The notes under the pieces were generated by a model. The model saw nothing but the letters and a program-made list of their open reading frames with translations, ran no database searches and was not told where the DNA came from. A program made the position numbers and the translations under genes. Of a stretch of DNA of 40,025 nt, positions 1 through 10,600 are shown piece by piece. Source of the DNA: Oscillospiraceae bacterium (GTDB lineage Bacteria; Bacillota; Clostridia; Oscillospirales; Oscillospiraceae); assembly GCA_016282135.1 (NCBI GenBank), contig JAEEKA010000102.1:1-40025 (forward strand). Reading direction: 5' to 3'. How positions within the stretch are numbered: the first letter of the stretch is position 1; each line of letters opens with the position of its first letter.

Positions 1-1
1 C

Positions 2-436
2 CCGGAGTGCAAGGCTGTCTATCCGATCCACATGAACCCGGCGGTTCGGCAGGCCGCGGACGAAGAATTCGGCGGCTGCGAGCAGATTCACATCATTGAG
101 CCGATCGAGGTCTTCGACTGCCACAACTTTGAGGCGCGGAGTTATCTCTGCCTGACGGATTCCGGCGGGATTCAGGAGGAATGCCCAAGCTATGGCGTGC
201 CGGTCCTCGTGATGCGTGACACCACGGAGCGCCCGGAGGGCGTAGACGCCGGGACGCTGCGCCTGGTGGGGACGGACGAAGAGAAAATCTATCAGACGTT
301 CAAGCTCCTGCTGGAGAATCAGGAGGAGTATGAGAAGATGAGCAAGGCCTGCAATCCCTACGGCGACGGACGTGCCTGCAAGCGGATTGCGGATATCCTG
401 GAGCTTGGAGCTTATGAGCCCTGGGCTGCGAAATAA
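2..436 (+). CDS. wecB: UDP-N-acetylglucosamine 2-epimerase (non-hydrolysing), C-terminal part
   Basis: The frame is open from the left edge, so only the last 144 residues are present. The family interconverts UDP-GlcNAc and UDP-ManNAc in the cytosol for surface polysaccharide synthesis. The visible part carries the characteristic C-terminal signature DSGGIQEECPSYGVPVLVMR followed by TERPEG, the region that binds UDP in WecB/MnaA enzymes, and an upstream VYPIHMNP segment matching the usual VYPVHLNP. It ends 24 bp before the FnlA/CapE-like gene on the same strand, consistent with one polysaccharide operon. A second WecB-family gene lies at 1580-2752 but belongs to the FnlC branch, so the two are not simple duplicates. 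WecB is preferred over FnlC here because the ERPEGVDAGT segment is WecB-like. Confidence 0.9.
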   Translation, partial: PECKAVYPIHMNPAVRQAADEEFGGCEQIHIIEPIEVFDCHNFEARSYLCLTDSGGIQEECPSYGVPVLVMRDTTERPEGVDAGTLRLVGTDEEKIYQTFKLLLENQEEYEKMSKACNPYGDGRACKRIADILELGAYEPWAAK

Positions 437-460
437 AGGCTGACAAAGAGGGGAATACAC

Positions 461-1525
461 ATGCAGATCACAGAAGCGTTCCAGGGAAAAACCCTGGTCA
501 TCACCGGCGGAACGGGCAGCTTCGGTTCCACCGTTCTGAAGCATTTCCTTACGACGGATATCGGCGAGATTCGTATTATTTCCCGGGACGAAAAAAAGCA
601 GGACTGGATGCGCCACACTTTGCAGGCGCAGTATCCCGAGCACTGCGGTAAGGTTCGGTTCTTTGTGGGGGACGTGCGCAGCCTGGACTCGGTGCGGGAC
701 GTGATGTACGGCGCCGACTACGTGTTCCACGCCGCCGCCCTGAAGGAGGTGCCCTCCTGCGAGTTTTTCCCCATGGAGGCAGTGCAGACCAATATTATCG
801 GCACGGATCACGTGATTACCGCCGCGGTTGAGGCGAAGGTTCAGCGCATGGTTTTCCTCTCCACCGACAAGGCGGCATACCCCATCAATACCATGGGCAT
901 GACAAAGGCCGTGGGAGAGAAGGTCGTTCAGGCCAGGGCGCAAATGGCCTTTGAACGCGCCGGAACGGTTCTTTGCTGCACGCGCTACGGAAACGTCATG
1001 TGCTCCAGAGGCTCTGTGATCCCGCTCTTTATCGACCAGATCAAGCGGAAGGCTCCGATCACGATTACAGACCCCAACATGACCCGCTTCCTGATGAATC
1101 TGGATGAGGCGGTGGAGCTTGTAGCCTTTGCCTTTGAACACGCCGAACCCGGCGACCTGTTTGTCCAGAAGGCAGACGCTTCGACCATCGGGGATCTGGC
1201 CAGGGGCGTTATGAAGGTGTTCGGCGAGACGGAATGCAAGATCATCGGCAGCAGGCACGGAGAGAAGCTCTACGAAACCCTGGTTACCCGGGAGGAAATG
1301 CTGCGTTCCGTGGATATGGGCAATTACTATCGCATTGCACCCGACGCCCGGGGCTTGAACTATGATAAGTTCTACGTGCAGGGCACTATGACTACGGAAG
1401 GCGAAGAGGCCTATACCAGCCATAACACCACCCGCCTCGACGTGGACGGCGTGGTGAAAAAAATCATGAGCACGGACTATGTGCGGGAGGAGCTGGAAGG
1501 CCGGCCCCACATTGTCGAGGCATAA
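461..1525 (+). CDS. fnlA: UDP-GlcNAc 4,6-dehydratase/5-epimerase, FnlA/CapE type
   Basis: This 354-residue extended short-chain dehydrogenase should carry out the first step to UDP-L-FucNAc: C4 oxidation, C5 inversion and dehydration of UDP-GlcNAc to a 4-keto-6-deoxy sugar. The N-terminus has the NAD-binding motif TGGTGSFG (about residues 15-22), then STDKAAYPINTMGMTK around residue 145, the FlaA1/CapE-type active-site region with its Lys. The start at 461 follows an AGAGGGG ribosome site. Length fits the roughly 340-residue family. The next two genes encode the FnlC and FnlB activities, so the complete three-enzyme L-FucNAc set is present in the order A-C-B. FlaA1/PseB-type dehydratases are the nearest alternative, but the neighbours favour FnlA/CapE. 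Confidence 0.9.
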   Translation: MQITEAFQGKTLVITGGTGSFGSTVLKHFLTTDIGEIRIISRDEKKQDWMRHTLQAQYPEHCGKVRFFVGDVRSLDSVRDVMYGADYVFHAAALKEVPSCEFFPMEAVQTNIIGTDHVITAAVEAKVQRMVFLSTDKAAYPINTMGMTKAVGEKVVQARAQMAFERAGTVLCCTRYGNVMCSRGSVIPLFIDQIKRKAPITITDPNMTRFLMNLDEAVELVAFAFEHAEPGDLFVQKADASTIGDLARGVMKVFGETECKIIGSRHGEKLYETLVTREEMLRSVDMGNYYRIAPDARGLNYDKFYVQGTMTTEGEEAYTSHNTTRLDVDGVVKKIMSTDYVREELEGRPHIVEA

Positions 1526-1579
1526 GGAGCTCGTCTGGGCGGATCGTTTTGCTGAACACAGATAGGAGAGGGCCGCGTT

Positions 1580-2752
1580 ATGAATGCGAAGTGGAAAGAA
1601 AACGGCAGGATCAAGCTGATGATTATCGTGGGCACTCGCCCGGAAATCATTCGCCTGTCGGCTGTAATCAAAAAATGCAGAAAGTATTTTGATACGATCC
1701 TGGTCCACACCGGCCAGAACTACGACTACAATTTGAACGGTGTGTTTTTCAAGGATCTCGGTCTTGTGCCCCCGGAGCTTTACCTGGACGCCGTCGGCGC
1801 GGACCTGGGCGAAACCATGGGGAACATTATCGCCGAAAGCTATAAAGCTATGGTTGAACTGAAACCGGACGCCGTGCTGGTGCTTGGCGACACCAACTCC
1901 TGCCTGTCCGTGATCGGTGCAAAGCGGCTTCATATCCCGATCTTCCACATGGAAGCCGGAAACCGCTGCAAGGATGAGTGCCTGCCGGAGGAGACGAATC
2001 GCAGAATAGTTGACATAATCTCGGACGTAAACCTTGCGTATTCCGAGCATGCCCGGCGCTATCTGGCGGACTGCGGCCTGCCGAAGGAGCGCACCTACGT
2101 GACGGGATCTCCCATGGCGGAGGTTTTGAGCGAGAATCTGGAAGCGATTCAGGCGTCCGATATCCACGCCCGCCTGGGCTTGGAGAAGGGGAAGTATATC
2201 CTTCTTTCCGCCCATCGGGAGGAAAACATCGATACGGAAAAGAATTTCACCAGCCTGTTCACGGCGATCAACAGGATGGCCGGGCAATACGATATGCCGA
2301 TCCTCTATTCCTGCCATCCCCGTTCCCGCAAACGGCTGGAGGCGTCGGGATTCCAGCTGGATCAGCGGGTGATTCAGCATGAGCCCCTGGGCTTCCACGA
2401 TTACAACTGCCTGCAAATGAACGCGTTTTGCGTCGTCTCGGATTCCGGCACCCTGCCGGAGGAGGCCAGCTTTTTCACAAGCATCGGTCATCCCATTCCC
2501 GCCGTGTGCATCCGTACCTCCACGGAGCGCCCGGAAGCGCTGGACAAGGGCTGCTTCATCCTCTCCGGCATTGACACAAAGGGACTGCTCCAGGCGGTCG
2601 ACACGGCAGTGGAAATGGTCAGGGAGGAAAAGAACGGCGGAGCCCTTCCGGTTCCGGATTACGTGGATACCAACGTGTCTGACAAGGTCGTAAAGATCAT
2701 CCAGAGCTATGTGGGTGTGGTCAATAAGATGGTTTGGAGAAAAGTCCTATGA
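1580..2752 (+). CDS. fnlC: UDP-sugar 2-epimerase, FnlC/CapG type (last step to UDP-L-FucNAc)
   Basis: A 390-residue member of the WecB-like 2-epimerase superfamily. In the FnlABC/CapEFG pathway this enzyme inverts C2 of the UDP-6-deoxy-L-talose derivative to give UDP-L-FucNAc. The motif VGTRPEIIRLS near the N-terminus, LVHTGQNYDYNLNGVFF, and a C-terminal SDSGTLPEEASFF segment (where WecB has DSGGIQEE) are typical of the FnlC branch. ATG at 1580 follows ATAGGAGAGG. Its stop overlaps the start of the next gene (ATGA at 2749-2752), implying translational coupling with FnlB. Lying directly after FnlA/CapE makes the assignment much firmer than sequence similarity to WecB alone. Confidence 0.9.
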   Translation: MNAKWKENGRIKLMIIVGTRPEIIRLSAVIKKCRKYFDTILVHTGQNYDYNLNGVFFKDLGLVPPELYLDAVGADLGETMGNIIAESYKAMVELKPDAVLVLGDTNSCLSVIGAKRLHIPIFHMEAGNRCKDECLPEETNRRIVDIISDVNLAYSEHARRYLADCGLPKERTYVTGSPMAEVLSENLEAIQASDIHARLGLEKGKYILLSAHREENIDTEKNFTSLFTAINRMAGQYDMPILYSCHPRSRKRLEASGFQLDQRVIQHEPLGFHDYNCLQMNAFCVVSDSGTLPEEASFFTSIGHPIPAVCIRTSTERPEALDKGCFILSGIDTKGLLQAVDTAVEMVREEKNGGALPVPDYVDTNVSDKVVKIIQSYVGVVNKMVWRKVL

Positions 2753-3984
2753 ATGTGCTTGTAACCGGCGCCAGGGGCTTTGTGGGCCGCAATCTGGTGG
2801 AAAACCTGAAGAACATCCGGGACGGCAAGAACCGCACGCGCCCGAACATTCATATTGACGCCATTTATGAATACGATCTGGAAAATACGCCGGAGGAGCT
2901 GAACCGCTATTGCGCGGACTGCGATTTTGTGTTCAACCTTGCGGGCGTCAACCGCCCGAAGGACCCGCGGGAATTCCGGGAGGGCAATTTCGGCTTCGCT
3001 TCCACGCTGCTGGATACGCTGAAACGGCATGGGAACCGGGCACCGTTGATGCTTTCCTCGTCCCTCCAGGCGACCCTGTCCGGGCGCTTTGGGACCAGCG
3101 AATATGGGCTTTCCAAACGGGACGGAGAGGAGCTATTCTTCCGCTATGGGGAGGAGACCGGCGCAAAGGTATATGTCTACCGATTTCCCAACCTTGTTGG
3201 GAAGTGGGTCCGCCCCAACTACAACTCCGCGGTCGGCACCTTCTGCCATAACATCGCGAACGATCTGCCGATCACGGTCAACGACCCCGGCGTTGTGCTG
3301 GAAATGCTCTTCATTGACGATTTGCTTGAGGAGATGTACGATGCGATGGAGGGTCATCCCCACCGGGCAGAGTATCCGAAGACCGGAGAAATCATTGACG
3401 GCGTGGAATATGACGGGCTGACGCCCCGGCCCAAGGCTGACGGCCGCTATTGTTGCGCGCCGATTACGCACAAGGCGTCTTTGGGCCGTATTGTCGAGCT
3501 GCTCCGCAGCTTTCACGATCAGCCCCAGAGCCTGGTCATGCCCGCGATCCCCGACGGCAGCTTTGAGAAAAAGCTCTACTCCATGTACCTGAGCTACCTG
3601 CCCAAGGAGAAAGTGGCCTTTGATTTGAAGATGAACTGCGACGCCCGGGGCAGCTTTACGGAGCTCTTGAAGACGGCGGATCACGGGCAATTCTCCGTGA
3701 ATATTTCCAAGCCGGGAATTACCAAGGGCCAGCATTGGCACAACTCCAAATGGGAGTTCTTCATTGTGGTTTCCGGGCACGGTCTGATCCAGGAGCGGAG
3801 GATCGGAACGGACGAGGTGCTGGAGTTTGAAGTAAGCGGCGAAAGGATTCAGGCGGTTCACATGCTGCCGGGTTATACCCACAACATCGTCAACCTCTCT
3901 GACACGGAGAACCTTGTCACAGTCATGTGGGCGAACGAGATATTTGACCCGAAAAACCCGGATACGTTTGGGGAGAAAGTATAA
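2749..3984 (+). CDS. fnlB: Bifunctional SDR reductase plus cupin, FnlB/CapF type
   Basis: This 411-residue protein has two domains. The N-terminal Rossmann reductase (VTGARGFVGRNL at the start) occupies roughly residues 1-270. A C-terminal cupin (about 285-405) contains KGQHWHNSKWEFF, the metal-binding cupin motif. In CapF/FnlB the cupin domain epimerises C3 and the SDR domain reduces the 4-keto group with NADPH, giving UDP-N-acetyl-6-deoxy-L-talosamine for FnlC. The chosen ATG at 2749 overlaps the upstream stop as ATGA and is preceded by GGAG at 2736-2739. A TTG at 2734 is in frame but coincides with that ribosome site and is not used here. Domain order and length match the family closely. 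Confidence 0.92.
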   Translation: MNVLVTGARGFVGRNLVENLKNIRDGKNRTRPNIHIDAIYEYDLENTPEELNRYCADCDFVFNLAGVNRPKDPREFREGNFGFASTLLDTLKRHGNRAPLMLSSSLQATLSGRFGTSEYGLSKRDGEELFFRYGEETGAKVYVYRFPNLVGKWVRPNYNSAVGTFCHNIANDLPITVNDPGVVLEMLFIDDLLEEMYDAMEGHPHRAEYPKTGEIIDGVEYDGLTPRPKADGRYCCAPITHKASLGRIVELLRSFHDQPQSLVMPAIPDGSFEKKLYSMYLSYLPKEKVAFDLKMNCDARGSFTELLKTADHGQFSVNISKPGITKGQHWHNSKWEFFIVVSGHGLIQERRIGTDEVLEFEVSGERIQAVHMLPGYTHNIVNLSDTENLVTVMWANEIFDPKNPDTFGEKV

Positions 3985-3990
3985 ATTGAT

Positions 3991-5079
3991 ATGGAAAAAG
4001 AAAGAATTTGCTTATCGAACAAAAGCGTGTTTGTCACCGGCGCAGCCGGATTTATCGGGGCTTGTGTCGTGCAACAATTGCTGCTGCTCGACGGTCAAAT
4101 CACGATCGTCGGCATAGACAACATGAACGACTATTACGATCCGTCGCTGAAGGAGTACCGCCTTGCGAAACTGAACGAGCGCGCAAAGAACAGCAGGAGT
4201 AAGTTTGTGTTTTACAAGGGCAGCATTGCGGACAAAGGGCTGATCGACAAGTTATTCGCGGAATACAAGTTCGATATTGTCGTGAATCTCGCGGCGCAGG
4301 CGGGTGTGCGGTATTCCATTGATCATCCGGATGTGTACATCGAATCGAACATCATCGGTTTTTATAACATCCTGGAAGCCTGCCGGCATTCCTGCGACCA
4401 CGGCGCGAAGGGCGTGGAGCATTTGGTGTACGCCTCCTCCTCCTCAGTTTACGGCGGCAACAAAAAGGTTCCCTTCAGCACCGAGGATCCCGTGGACAAC
4501 CCGGTGTCTCTCTATGCCGCGACCAAGAAGTCGAACGAGCTGCTGGCCCACGCGTACAGCAAGCTTTACAACATCCCATCCACCGGCCTGCGCTTTTTCA
4601 CGGTCTACGGTCCCGCCGGACGTCCCGATATGTTCTATTTTTCGGCGACGCAGAAGCTGCTGCGCGGCGAGACGATCAGAATTTTCAACTACGGCGACTG
4701 CAAGCGCGATTTTACCTATGTGGACGATATTGTCGAGGGCGTAATCCGCGTGATGCAGGGCGCGCCCAAGCGTGCCACAGGGGAAGACGGCCTGCCCATC
4801 CCACCCTACGCGATCTACAACATCGGCGGCGGACAGCCGGAAAACCTGCTGGATTTTATCAACGTCCTGCAGGAGGAACTGGTTCGCGCCCAGGTGCTTC
4901 CCGCCGATTTTGATTTTGACGCCCACAAAGAGCTCGCGCCGATGCAGCCGGGCGACGTGCCGGTCACTTACGCCGACGCGACCGCGCTGGAGCGCGATTT
5001 TGGCTTTACGCCGAAAATCGGGATCAGAGAGGGCTTGCGAAAATTCGCCGAATGGTATAAAGACTATTACAAAGTGTGA
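3991..5079 (+). CDS. NAD-dependent epimerase, UDP-glucuronate 4-epimerase (CapI/LpsL) type
   Basis: A 362-residue extended [11 protein letters not shown] near residue 16 binds NAD, and YAATKKSNE supplies the catalytic Tyr and Lys. [36 protein letters not shown] and [17 protein letters not shown] are hallmark segments of the CapI/LpsL group, which converts UDP-glucuronate to UDP-galacturonate. The gene starts 6 bp after fnlB, with GGGAGAAAG upstream as ribosome site. The following gene is UDP-glucose dehydrogenase, which makes its substrate, so the pair should deliver UDP-GlcA and UDP-GalA for an acidic polysaccharide. A UDP-glucose 4-epimerase role is less likely because of the [16 protein letters not shown] context and the neighbour. 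Confidence 0.88.
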   Translation: MEKERICLSNKSVFVTGAAGFIGACVVQQLLLLDGQITIVGIDNMNDYYDPSLKEYRLAKLNERAKNSRSKFVFYKGSIADKGLIDKLFAEYKFDIVVNLAAQAGVRYSIDHPDVYIESNIIGFYNILEACRHSCDHGAKGVEHLVYASSSSVYGGNKKVPFSTEDPVDNPVSLYAATKKSNELLAHAYSKLYNIPSTGLRFFTVYGPAGRPDMFYFSATQKLLRGETIRIFNYGDCKRDFTYVDDIVEGVIRVMQGAPKRATGEDGLPIPPYAIYNIGGGQPENLLDFINVLQEELVRAQVLPADFDFDAHKELAPMQPGDVPVTYADATALERDFGFTPKIGIREGLRKFAEWYKDYYKV

Positions 5080-5089
5080 GGGAAAAACG

Positions 5090-6328
5090 ATGAATATTGC
5101 AGTTGCGGGGACCGGATACGTCGGGCTGTCGCTCGCTGTTTTGCTCGCACAGCACAACCATGTCGTGGCGGTGGACGTCATTCCGGAAAAAGTTGAAAAG
5201 CTGAACAACTACGTCTCGCCCATCCGGGACGAGTACATCGAAAAATATCTCTCTGAGGCAAAGGCCGGAACGCGCGAGCTGGATTTGACCGCAACGCTCG
5301 ACGGAGAAGCGGCGTATCGTGACGCCGAATTCATCGTCATCGCGGCGCCGACCAACTATGATCCGCAAAAGAACTTCTTTGACTGCTCCGCGGTGGAAGC
5401 GGTGATTGAACTCGCCCTGAAGGTCAATCCGAACGCGATGATGGTCATCAAATCGACGATTCCGGTGGGATATACCAAGTCGGTGCGCGAGAAGTACAAC
5501 TGCGACAGGATTCTCTTCAGCCCGGAGTTTCTCCGCGAGAGCAAGGCACTCTACGACAACCTCTACCCGAGCCGTATCATCGTCGGCTGCGACGAGGGGA
5601 CAAAAGCGCCGGCGCAGAGCTTTGCGAAGCTCTTGCAGGCGGGCGCGATGAAGGAAAAGATCGACACGCTCTTCATGGGCTTCACCGAGGCGGAGGCGGT
5701 CAAGCTCTTTGCCAATACATACCTCGCTCTGCGCGTGTGCTACTTCAATGAGCTCGACACCTATGCCGAGATGAAGGGGCTTGACACCAAGTCCATCATT
5801 GAAGGCGTCGGTCTCGATCCGCGAATCGGAAACCACTACAACAACCCGAGCTTCGGCTACGGCGGATACTGTCTGCCGAAGGATACGAAGCAGCTGCTTG
5901 CCAACTATAACGACGTGCCGCAGAACATGATGACGGCAATCGTCGAGAGCAACCGAACCAGAAAAGACTTTATCGCGGATCGAGTCCTGGAGATTGCGGG
6001 AGCGTACAGGAGCTCTGAAGCATATTGTGCAGAAAGAGAATGTGAAGTTGTGATCGGCGTCTACAGACTTACAATGAAAACAAACAGCGATAACTTCCGT
6101 CAATCGTCGATTCAAGGGGTTATGAAGCGGGTGAAAGCAAAAGGCGCTGTGGTCATTATCTATGAACCGACCCTTGAAGACGGTATGACGTTTTTTGGAA
6201 GCAAGATTGTGAACAACCTGGATGAATTCAAACAGCGCAGTCGATGCATCATTGCGAATCGATATGACTCCTGCCTGGACGACGTGAAAGAGAAGGTATA
6301 TACAAGAGATTTGTATCAGAGAGACTGA
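5090..6328 (+). CDS. ugd: UDP-glucose 6-dehydrogenase
   Basis: A 412-residue NAD-dependent dehydrogenase oxidising UDP-glucose to UDP-glucuronate by two hydride transfers. The N-terminal [17 protein letters not shown] is the Rossmann start. KSTIPVGYT, the central [20 protein letters not shown] segment and the catalytic cysteine C261 in [10 protein letters not shown] are all present, as is a C-terminal UDP-binding domain ([13 protein letters not shown]). ATG at 5090 is preceded by GAGGGAAAA 10 bp after the epimerase stop. A longer upstream frame from 4772 overlaps the epimerase gene and is rejected. The last third (about 5990-6328) is visibly poorer in G+C than the first two thirds, suggesting a recombinant 3-prime end. 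Confidence 0.95.
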   Translation: MNIAVAGTGYVGLSLAVLLAQHNHVVAVDVIPEKVEKLNNYVSPIRDEYIEKYLSEAKAGTRELDLTATLDGEAAYRDAEFIVIAAPTNYDPQKNFFDCSAVEAVIELALKVNPNAMMVIKSTIPVGYTKSVREKYNCDRILFSPEFLRESKALYDNLYPSRIIVGCDEGTKAPAQSFAKLLQAGAMKEKIDTLFMGFTEAEAVKLFANTYLALRVCYFNELDTYAEMKGLDTKSIIEGVGLDPRIGNHYNNPSFGYGGYCLPKDTKQLLANYNDVPQNMMTAIVESNRTRKDFIADRVLEIAGAYRSSEAYCAERECEVVIGVYRLTMKTNSDNFRQSSIQGVMKRVKAKGAVVIIYEPTLEDGMTFFGSKIVNNLDEFKQRSRCIIANRYDSCLDDVKEKVYTRDLYQRD

Positions 6329-6349
6329 TTGGGCGATTGCAGCGCCTGA

Positions 6350-7579
6350 ATGAAAATGGATTTGTCGAAAAATAAAACGTATCTTGAAGTGTTCCGCCTG
6401 TTGAGAGCCGCGCTGTTCCCCGCTGACGGGGAACAGCCGCAGCATTTGGAGGACTGGAACGCTGTGTTCCGGGAGATGCAGGCGCAGTCGGTGGCTGCGC
6501 TTCCTTACGCGTGGCTGAAAGAACAGAGGGAGCGTGAGCCGGAAGTTTATTCTGCCTGGCTTACTCGCTGCCTGCAATCACAGGCGCGATGGGTAAAGGT
6601 GATGAGCGGGCAGTCCCAGCTGCTTGCGCTTCTGGAAGAAAATGGGATCGAGTGCGTGATTCTGAAGGGCGCTGCGGCGGCGATGGCCTACCCGAATCCG
6701 TCGCTTCGTCAGATGGGGGACGTGGACTTCCTGGTAAGGCGCTCCGACAGAGACCGGGCCGCAGCCATTCTGGAGGAAAACGGCTACAGTCTGGAGCACG
6801 AGAAGGATGAGAAATCGCACCACTACGGATATACCAAGGGCGGGATCAGCTTTGAGCTCCACTGGCGGATCGGGGTTGTTCACGATTCGAACGAAAAGCT
6901 GCTGTCGCTGTTTGAAGAGGGAATCGCCAGGAGAGAAATCAGAGAAACGGGCGCGTTTTCCTTTCCCGTTCTCCCGGTGGAACTCAACGGACTGGCGCTG
7001 GTTTTTCATATCAATCAGCATCTGCGAAGCGGGCTTGGGCTGCGGCAGATTATTGACTGGATGATGTACGTCGATCAGCTTTCCGATGCGGCGGGCGTCT
7101 GGACGGAAAAGCTCCGGCCGCTGCTGCGGGAGACCGGCATGGAAAAGCTGGCCCTGTGCGTAAGCGTCATGTGTCAGCGCTTCCTTGGATTGCCAAAGAC
7201 CCTGGATGGGTGTGAAACGGTTGACCCGGCGGTTTGCGGCGAGCTGATGAGTTACATCATGGAAAAGGGCAACTTCGGGCGCAAAAGCGGTAAGACAGGG
7301 AAAATTTCTTCCGTGTATCTGGATATGTCCAACCCGTTTCGAGTCATCAAGCGCCTCCAGAAGGGCGGAATGACCAGATGGAAGGCGGCGAAAAAGCACC
7401 GGATTCTTCGCCCCTTTGCCTGGGCCTATCAGGCCGGATCAATCCGCAGAGAACTGAAAAGAAACCACATAAGCGCCAAAGAGATGTCGAATCAACACGC
7501 GCAGGGCGTCAGGCAGCGGGAGCTGATGAAGGCCTTGGGTTTGGATGTTGAGCGAAGTATAGGAGCGCGAACCAGCTGA
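6350..7579 (+). CDS. Uncharacterised nucleotidyltransferase family protein (NTP_transf_5-like)
   Basis: A 409-residue cytosolic protein. LKGAAAAMAYPNPSLRQMGD, with the acidic pair in GDVDFLV (D124 and D126), is the metal-binding core of the nucleotidyltransferase fold in the family often annotated as uncharacterised nucleotidyltransferase (PF14907-like). A further segment SFELHWRI (about 169-176) and a helical C-terminal half follow. It is the last gene of the polysaccharide block, 21 bp after ugd, so it may modify a sugar or carrier during surface-glycan synthesis. That role is inference; no substrate can be read from the sequence. No strong ribosome site precedes either ATG (6350 or 6356), so translation may depend on ugd. 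Composition is close to the downstream genes. Confidence 0.72.
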   Translation: MKMDLSKNKTYLEVFRLLRAALFPADGEQPQHLEDWNAVFREMQAQSVAALPYAWLKEQREREPEVYSAWLTRCLQSQARWVKVMSGQSQLLALLEENGIECVILKGAAAAMAYPNPSLRQMGDVDFLVRRSDRDRAAAILEENGYSLEHEKDEKSHHYGYTKGGISFELHWRIGVVHDSNEKLLSLFEEGIARREIRETGAFSFPVLPVELNGLALVFHINQHLRSGLGLRQIIDWMMYVDQLSDAAGVWTEKLRPLLRETGMEKLALCVSVMCQRFLGLPKTLDGCETVDPAVCGELMSYIMEKGNFGRKSGKTGKISSVYLDMSNPFRVIKRLQKGGMTRWKAAKKHRILRPFAWAYQAGSIRRELKRNHISAKEMSNQHAQGVRQRELMKALGLDVERSIGARTS

Positions 7580-7692
7580 CACAGGGTTTTCCCCGGGCTT
7601 TGCCGGGGAGCCATCCGGAAGAGGCAGATGAGGGATTAATAAGCAGCAGGCATTTTAAAAATTGGCATAAAACAGAAGAAAGGGCGCTTCCA
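7580..7692. other. Intergenic stretch with small GC hairpin before the mannosidase gene
   Basis: This 113-bp gap separates the polysaccharide block from the GH38 gene. It holds a 7-bp hairpin (7590-7596 with 7603-7609, loop of six) without a T-tract, so it is at best a weak terminator. AGAAAGG at about 7677-7683 is the likely ribosome site. No convincing promoter was found. Confidence 0.35.
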
Positions 7693-10600
7693 ATGAGCAA
7701 GAAAGCAAAGTTTTTCGCCGTTTCCAACGCGCACCTCGATACCCAGTGGAACTGGACGATTGTGGACACCATCCGGGACTGCATCAAAAACACCATGGAC
7801 TACAACTTCCCGCTGTTCCGGAAATACCCCTTCTACGAGTTCAACTTTGAGGGCGCTTTCCGCTACAAGCTGATGCAGGAATACTATCCTGCAAAATACA
7901 AGCAGGTCAAGAAATACGTCAAAGAGGGCAGATGGCACCCGGTGGGCGCCGCCTGGGACGCCATGGACGTGAACGTACCCTCCGGCGAAGCCCTGATGCG
8001 CCAGATTCTGATCGGCAACAACTGGTTTGAACAGGAATTCGGCGTGATTTCCAAGGACATCTTTCTGCCCGACTGCTTCGGCTTTCGGGCGTCGCTGCCC
8101 TCCATCGAAGCCCACATGGGCCTGATGGGCTTCTCGACCCAGAAGCTGGCCTGGGGGGCAGGAGCGCCGCTGCTTGCCCCCGACGGCAGGGTCCTGCCGC
8201 CTGTGCCGAACAGCGAGCTGCCCCGGCTGGACCTGGGCAGATGGATCGGTCCCGACGGCAAGGGCGTGTTCGTATCGCTGCAGGGCGGCAACTACACCTA
8301 CAATTTTGACAACCACAACGACGAGCGCCCCATCCAGACGCGAAGGGAGATTGCCGAGGCCATCGCCCATAACGAAAAATATTCGGGCGTTGCCAGGCGC
8401 ATGATGTACTACGGCACCGGCGACTACGGCGGCGCGCCCTCCGACGGCTCTGCCCGTCTCTTGCAGGCGGCGGCAGACAGCGCTGGGGATTTCGACGTGA
8501 TCGCGGCCACGCCCACCGACGTGTACGAAGGGCTGACGGAGGAGGAGATCGCGGGACTGCCTGTGTATCAGGGGGCTCTGCTCATTCCCCACGGCTATGG
8601 GGCCATGACCAGCCATACCGCGATGAAGCGTCTCAACCGGAGAAACGAGCGTCTGGCGGACCGCACCGAGCGGGCGGCCAGCGCGGCCAAGTACCTGGCG
8701 GGGGAAGCCTATCCCAAGAAACGGCTGAATGAGGGCTGGAAGACCTTCCTGTGGCACCAGTTCCACGACGATCTCACCGGCACCTCCATCGCCTCCGCCT
8801 ACCGCTATTCCCACAACGATGAGCTGCTGGCCGCCAACATCTTCGCGGGCGAGCTGCAAAACGCCCTTTCCGTCGTGGAGCGAAAGCTGGACACCCGGGG
8901 CAAGGGACAGCCCTACGTGGTTTACAATCCCTCTGCCTTCTCCCGCTGCGAAACGGTCCGGCTGCCCTACGACGGCAAGAACGGCTGCGTGTATCTGGAG
9001 GGCAAGCGGCTGCCTACGGCAGGGGAGAAGGGCTGCGTTATCTTCCGGACGCCACTGGCTCCGGCCTCCTTCACAGTGGTCCACGTCCGCGAAGAACGGC
9101 ACAGAGCGGCGTCCTCCCTGAAGGTCGGCTCCAGCATTCTGGAGAATGACTTTCTGCGAGTGCGGGTCAGCCGTTCGGGGGAAGTCCGCTCCATCTTCGA
9201 CAAGAAGCTGAACCGTGAGCTGCTCAGCGCGCCGATTGCGTTTGAAATCTATCCTGACACCAGCACGGTCTGGCCCGCATGGGAATACAACTTCGAGGAT
9301 CTGAAGAAACGGCCCAAGCAGCTTCCGAGGGAGGCCGAGATCGAAGTGATTGATCGGCGGCCGGTGTACGTGGCCCTGAAAATCACCAAAAAGTATCAGG
9401 AAAGCGTGTTTGAAACCACCGTGACCCTGGCTGAGGGTGCTTCCGCCCTGCGATTTGACAACCGGGTGCGCTGGTACGAGCGGGCGTCCAACCTCTTTGT
9501 GCGCTTCCCGCTGACAGCGGCCAGCGACACGGCCGTCTTTGACGCCGATCCCGGGGCGGTCAAGGGCGGAATCACGGATTCCTACCCCTACTTCATGCAC
9601 AACGTCCATGAGTGGGCGGACCAGCAGGACGAGAGCGGAAGCTTCGGCGTGCTGATTGCCAATGACTGCAAATACGGAATGACCAAACAGGACAGAAACA
9701 CCCTGTCCCTGGCCCTGATCCACACCCCGAAGGGCTCCTATCAGCCGGCGTCCGGCCAGGACTTCCAGGACTTCGGCCTCAACCTCTTCTCCTATACGAT
9801 CCAAGGCTACGGCACGGACCGGGGGGAGGCCCTGCGGGGCGCGGAAGCCCTCAATCTGCCGGTTTCCTGCGTCAAGGCCGAGACCCACAAGGGCGCCCGC
9901 AAAAGCCTGTCCTTCCTGGAACTGGAAGGGAGCGGCGCTCAGCTTACCGCCTGCAAGGAGGAAGAAAAGGGTTCTCTGCTCATCCTGCGGGTCAAGGAGA
10001 CAGAAGGAAAAGCCCAGCGGGGCTTGCGTATCAAGCTGCCGCTGAACCGGGTGAAGAAGGTCTACGCGTGCGACGGTTATGAGCGGATCAGCCGGGAAAT
10101 GCAGTGGGACGAAACCGGATTCCGCTTTGATCTCGACGCCTTTGCCGTGGCGTCCTTCGCGCTGGAAGTGGAAAAGACGCTCTGCCGCGGCACCCGAGAC
10201 ATCAGGATTCCTCTTCCTGTCAACGAAAAGATATTCACCCGGCGCGGCGAAAAGCTGGCCGCCGCCCGCTGCGCCCTGCCGGCGGAGCTCTTTGCGGAAA
10301 CGGTCAGCGCCAACGGCGTCAGCTACCGGCTGAGCCGGGGCGAGAAGGACGTGCTGAAGGCCGCCGGACAGCGGATTACTCTGCCGGAGCCCAGGAAATA
10401 TCTGCGCATCCTGGCCGCCGCCCGCAGTGATCGCAAGCCCTTCTCCTTCCTCGTGGGAAAGAACACCGTCACGTTCCCGGTGGCGCCCCTCAACTGCCCG
10501 GTGGGCAGCATCGAGTCTTCGGTTGCCGGCACAGCCAACGCCGTGACGAAGGATGCCGTGGCGGTATGCTATACCCACACCCACGACGAAAATGGTGGGG

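Noticed and set aside
4772-5089. Upstream extension of ugd
   Set aside because: It overlaps the epimerase gene in another frame. The conserved [13 protein letters not shown] start with ribosome site is at 5090.
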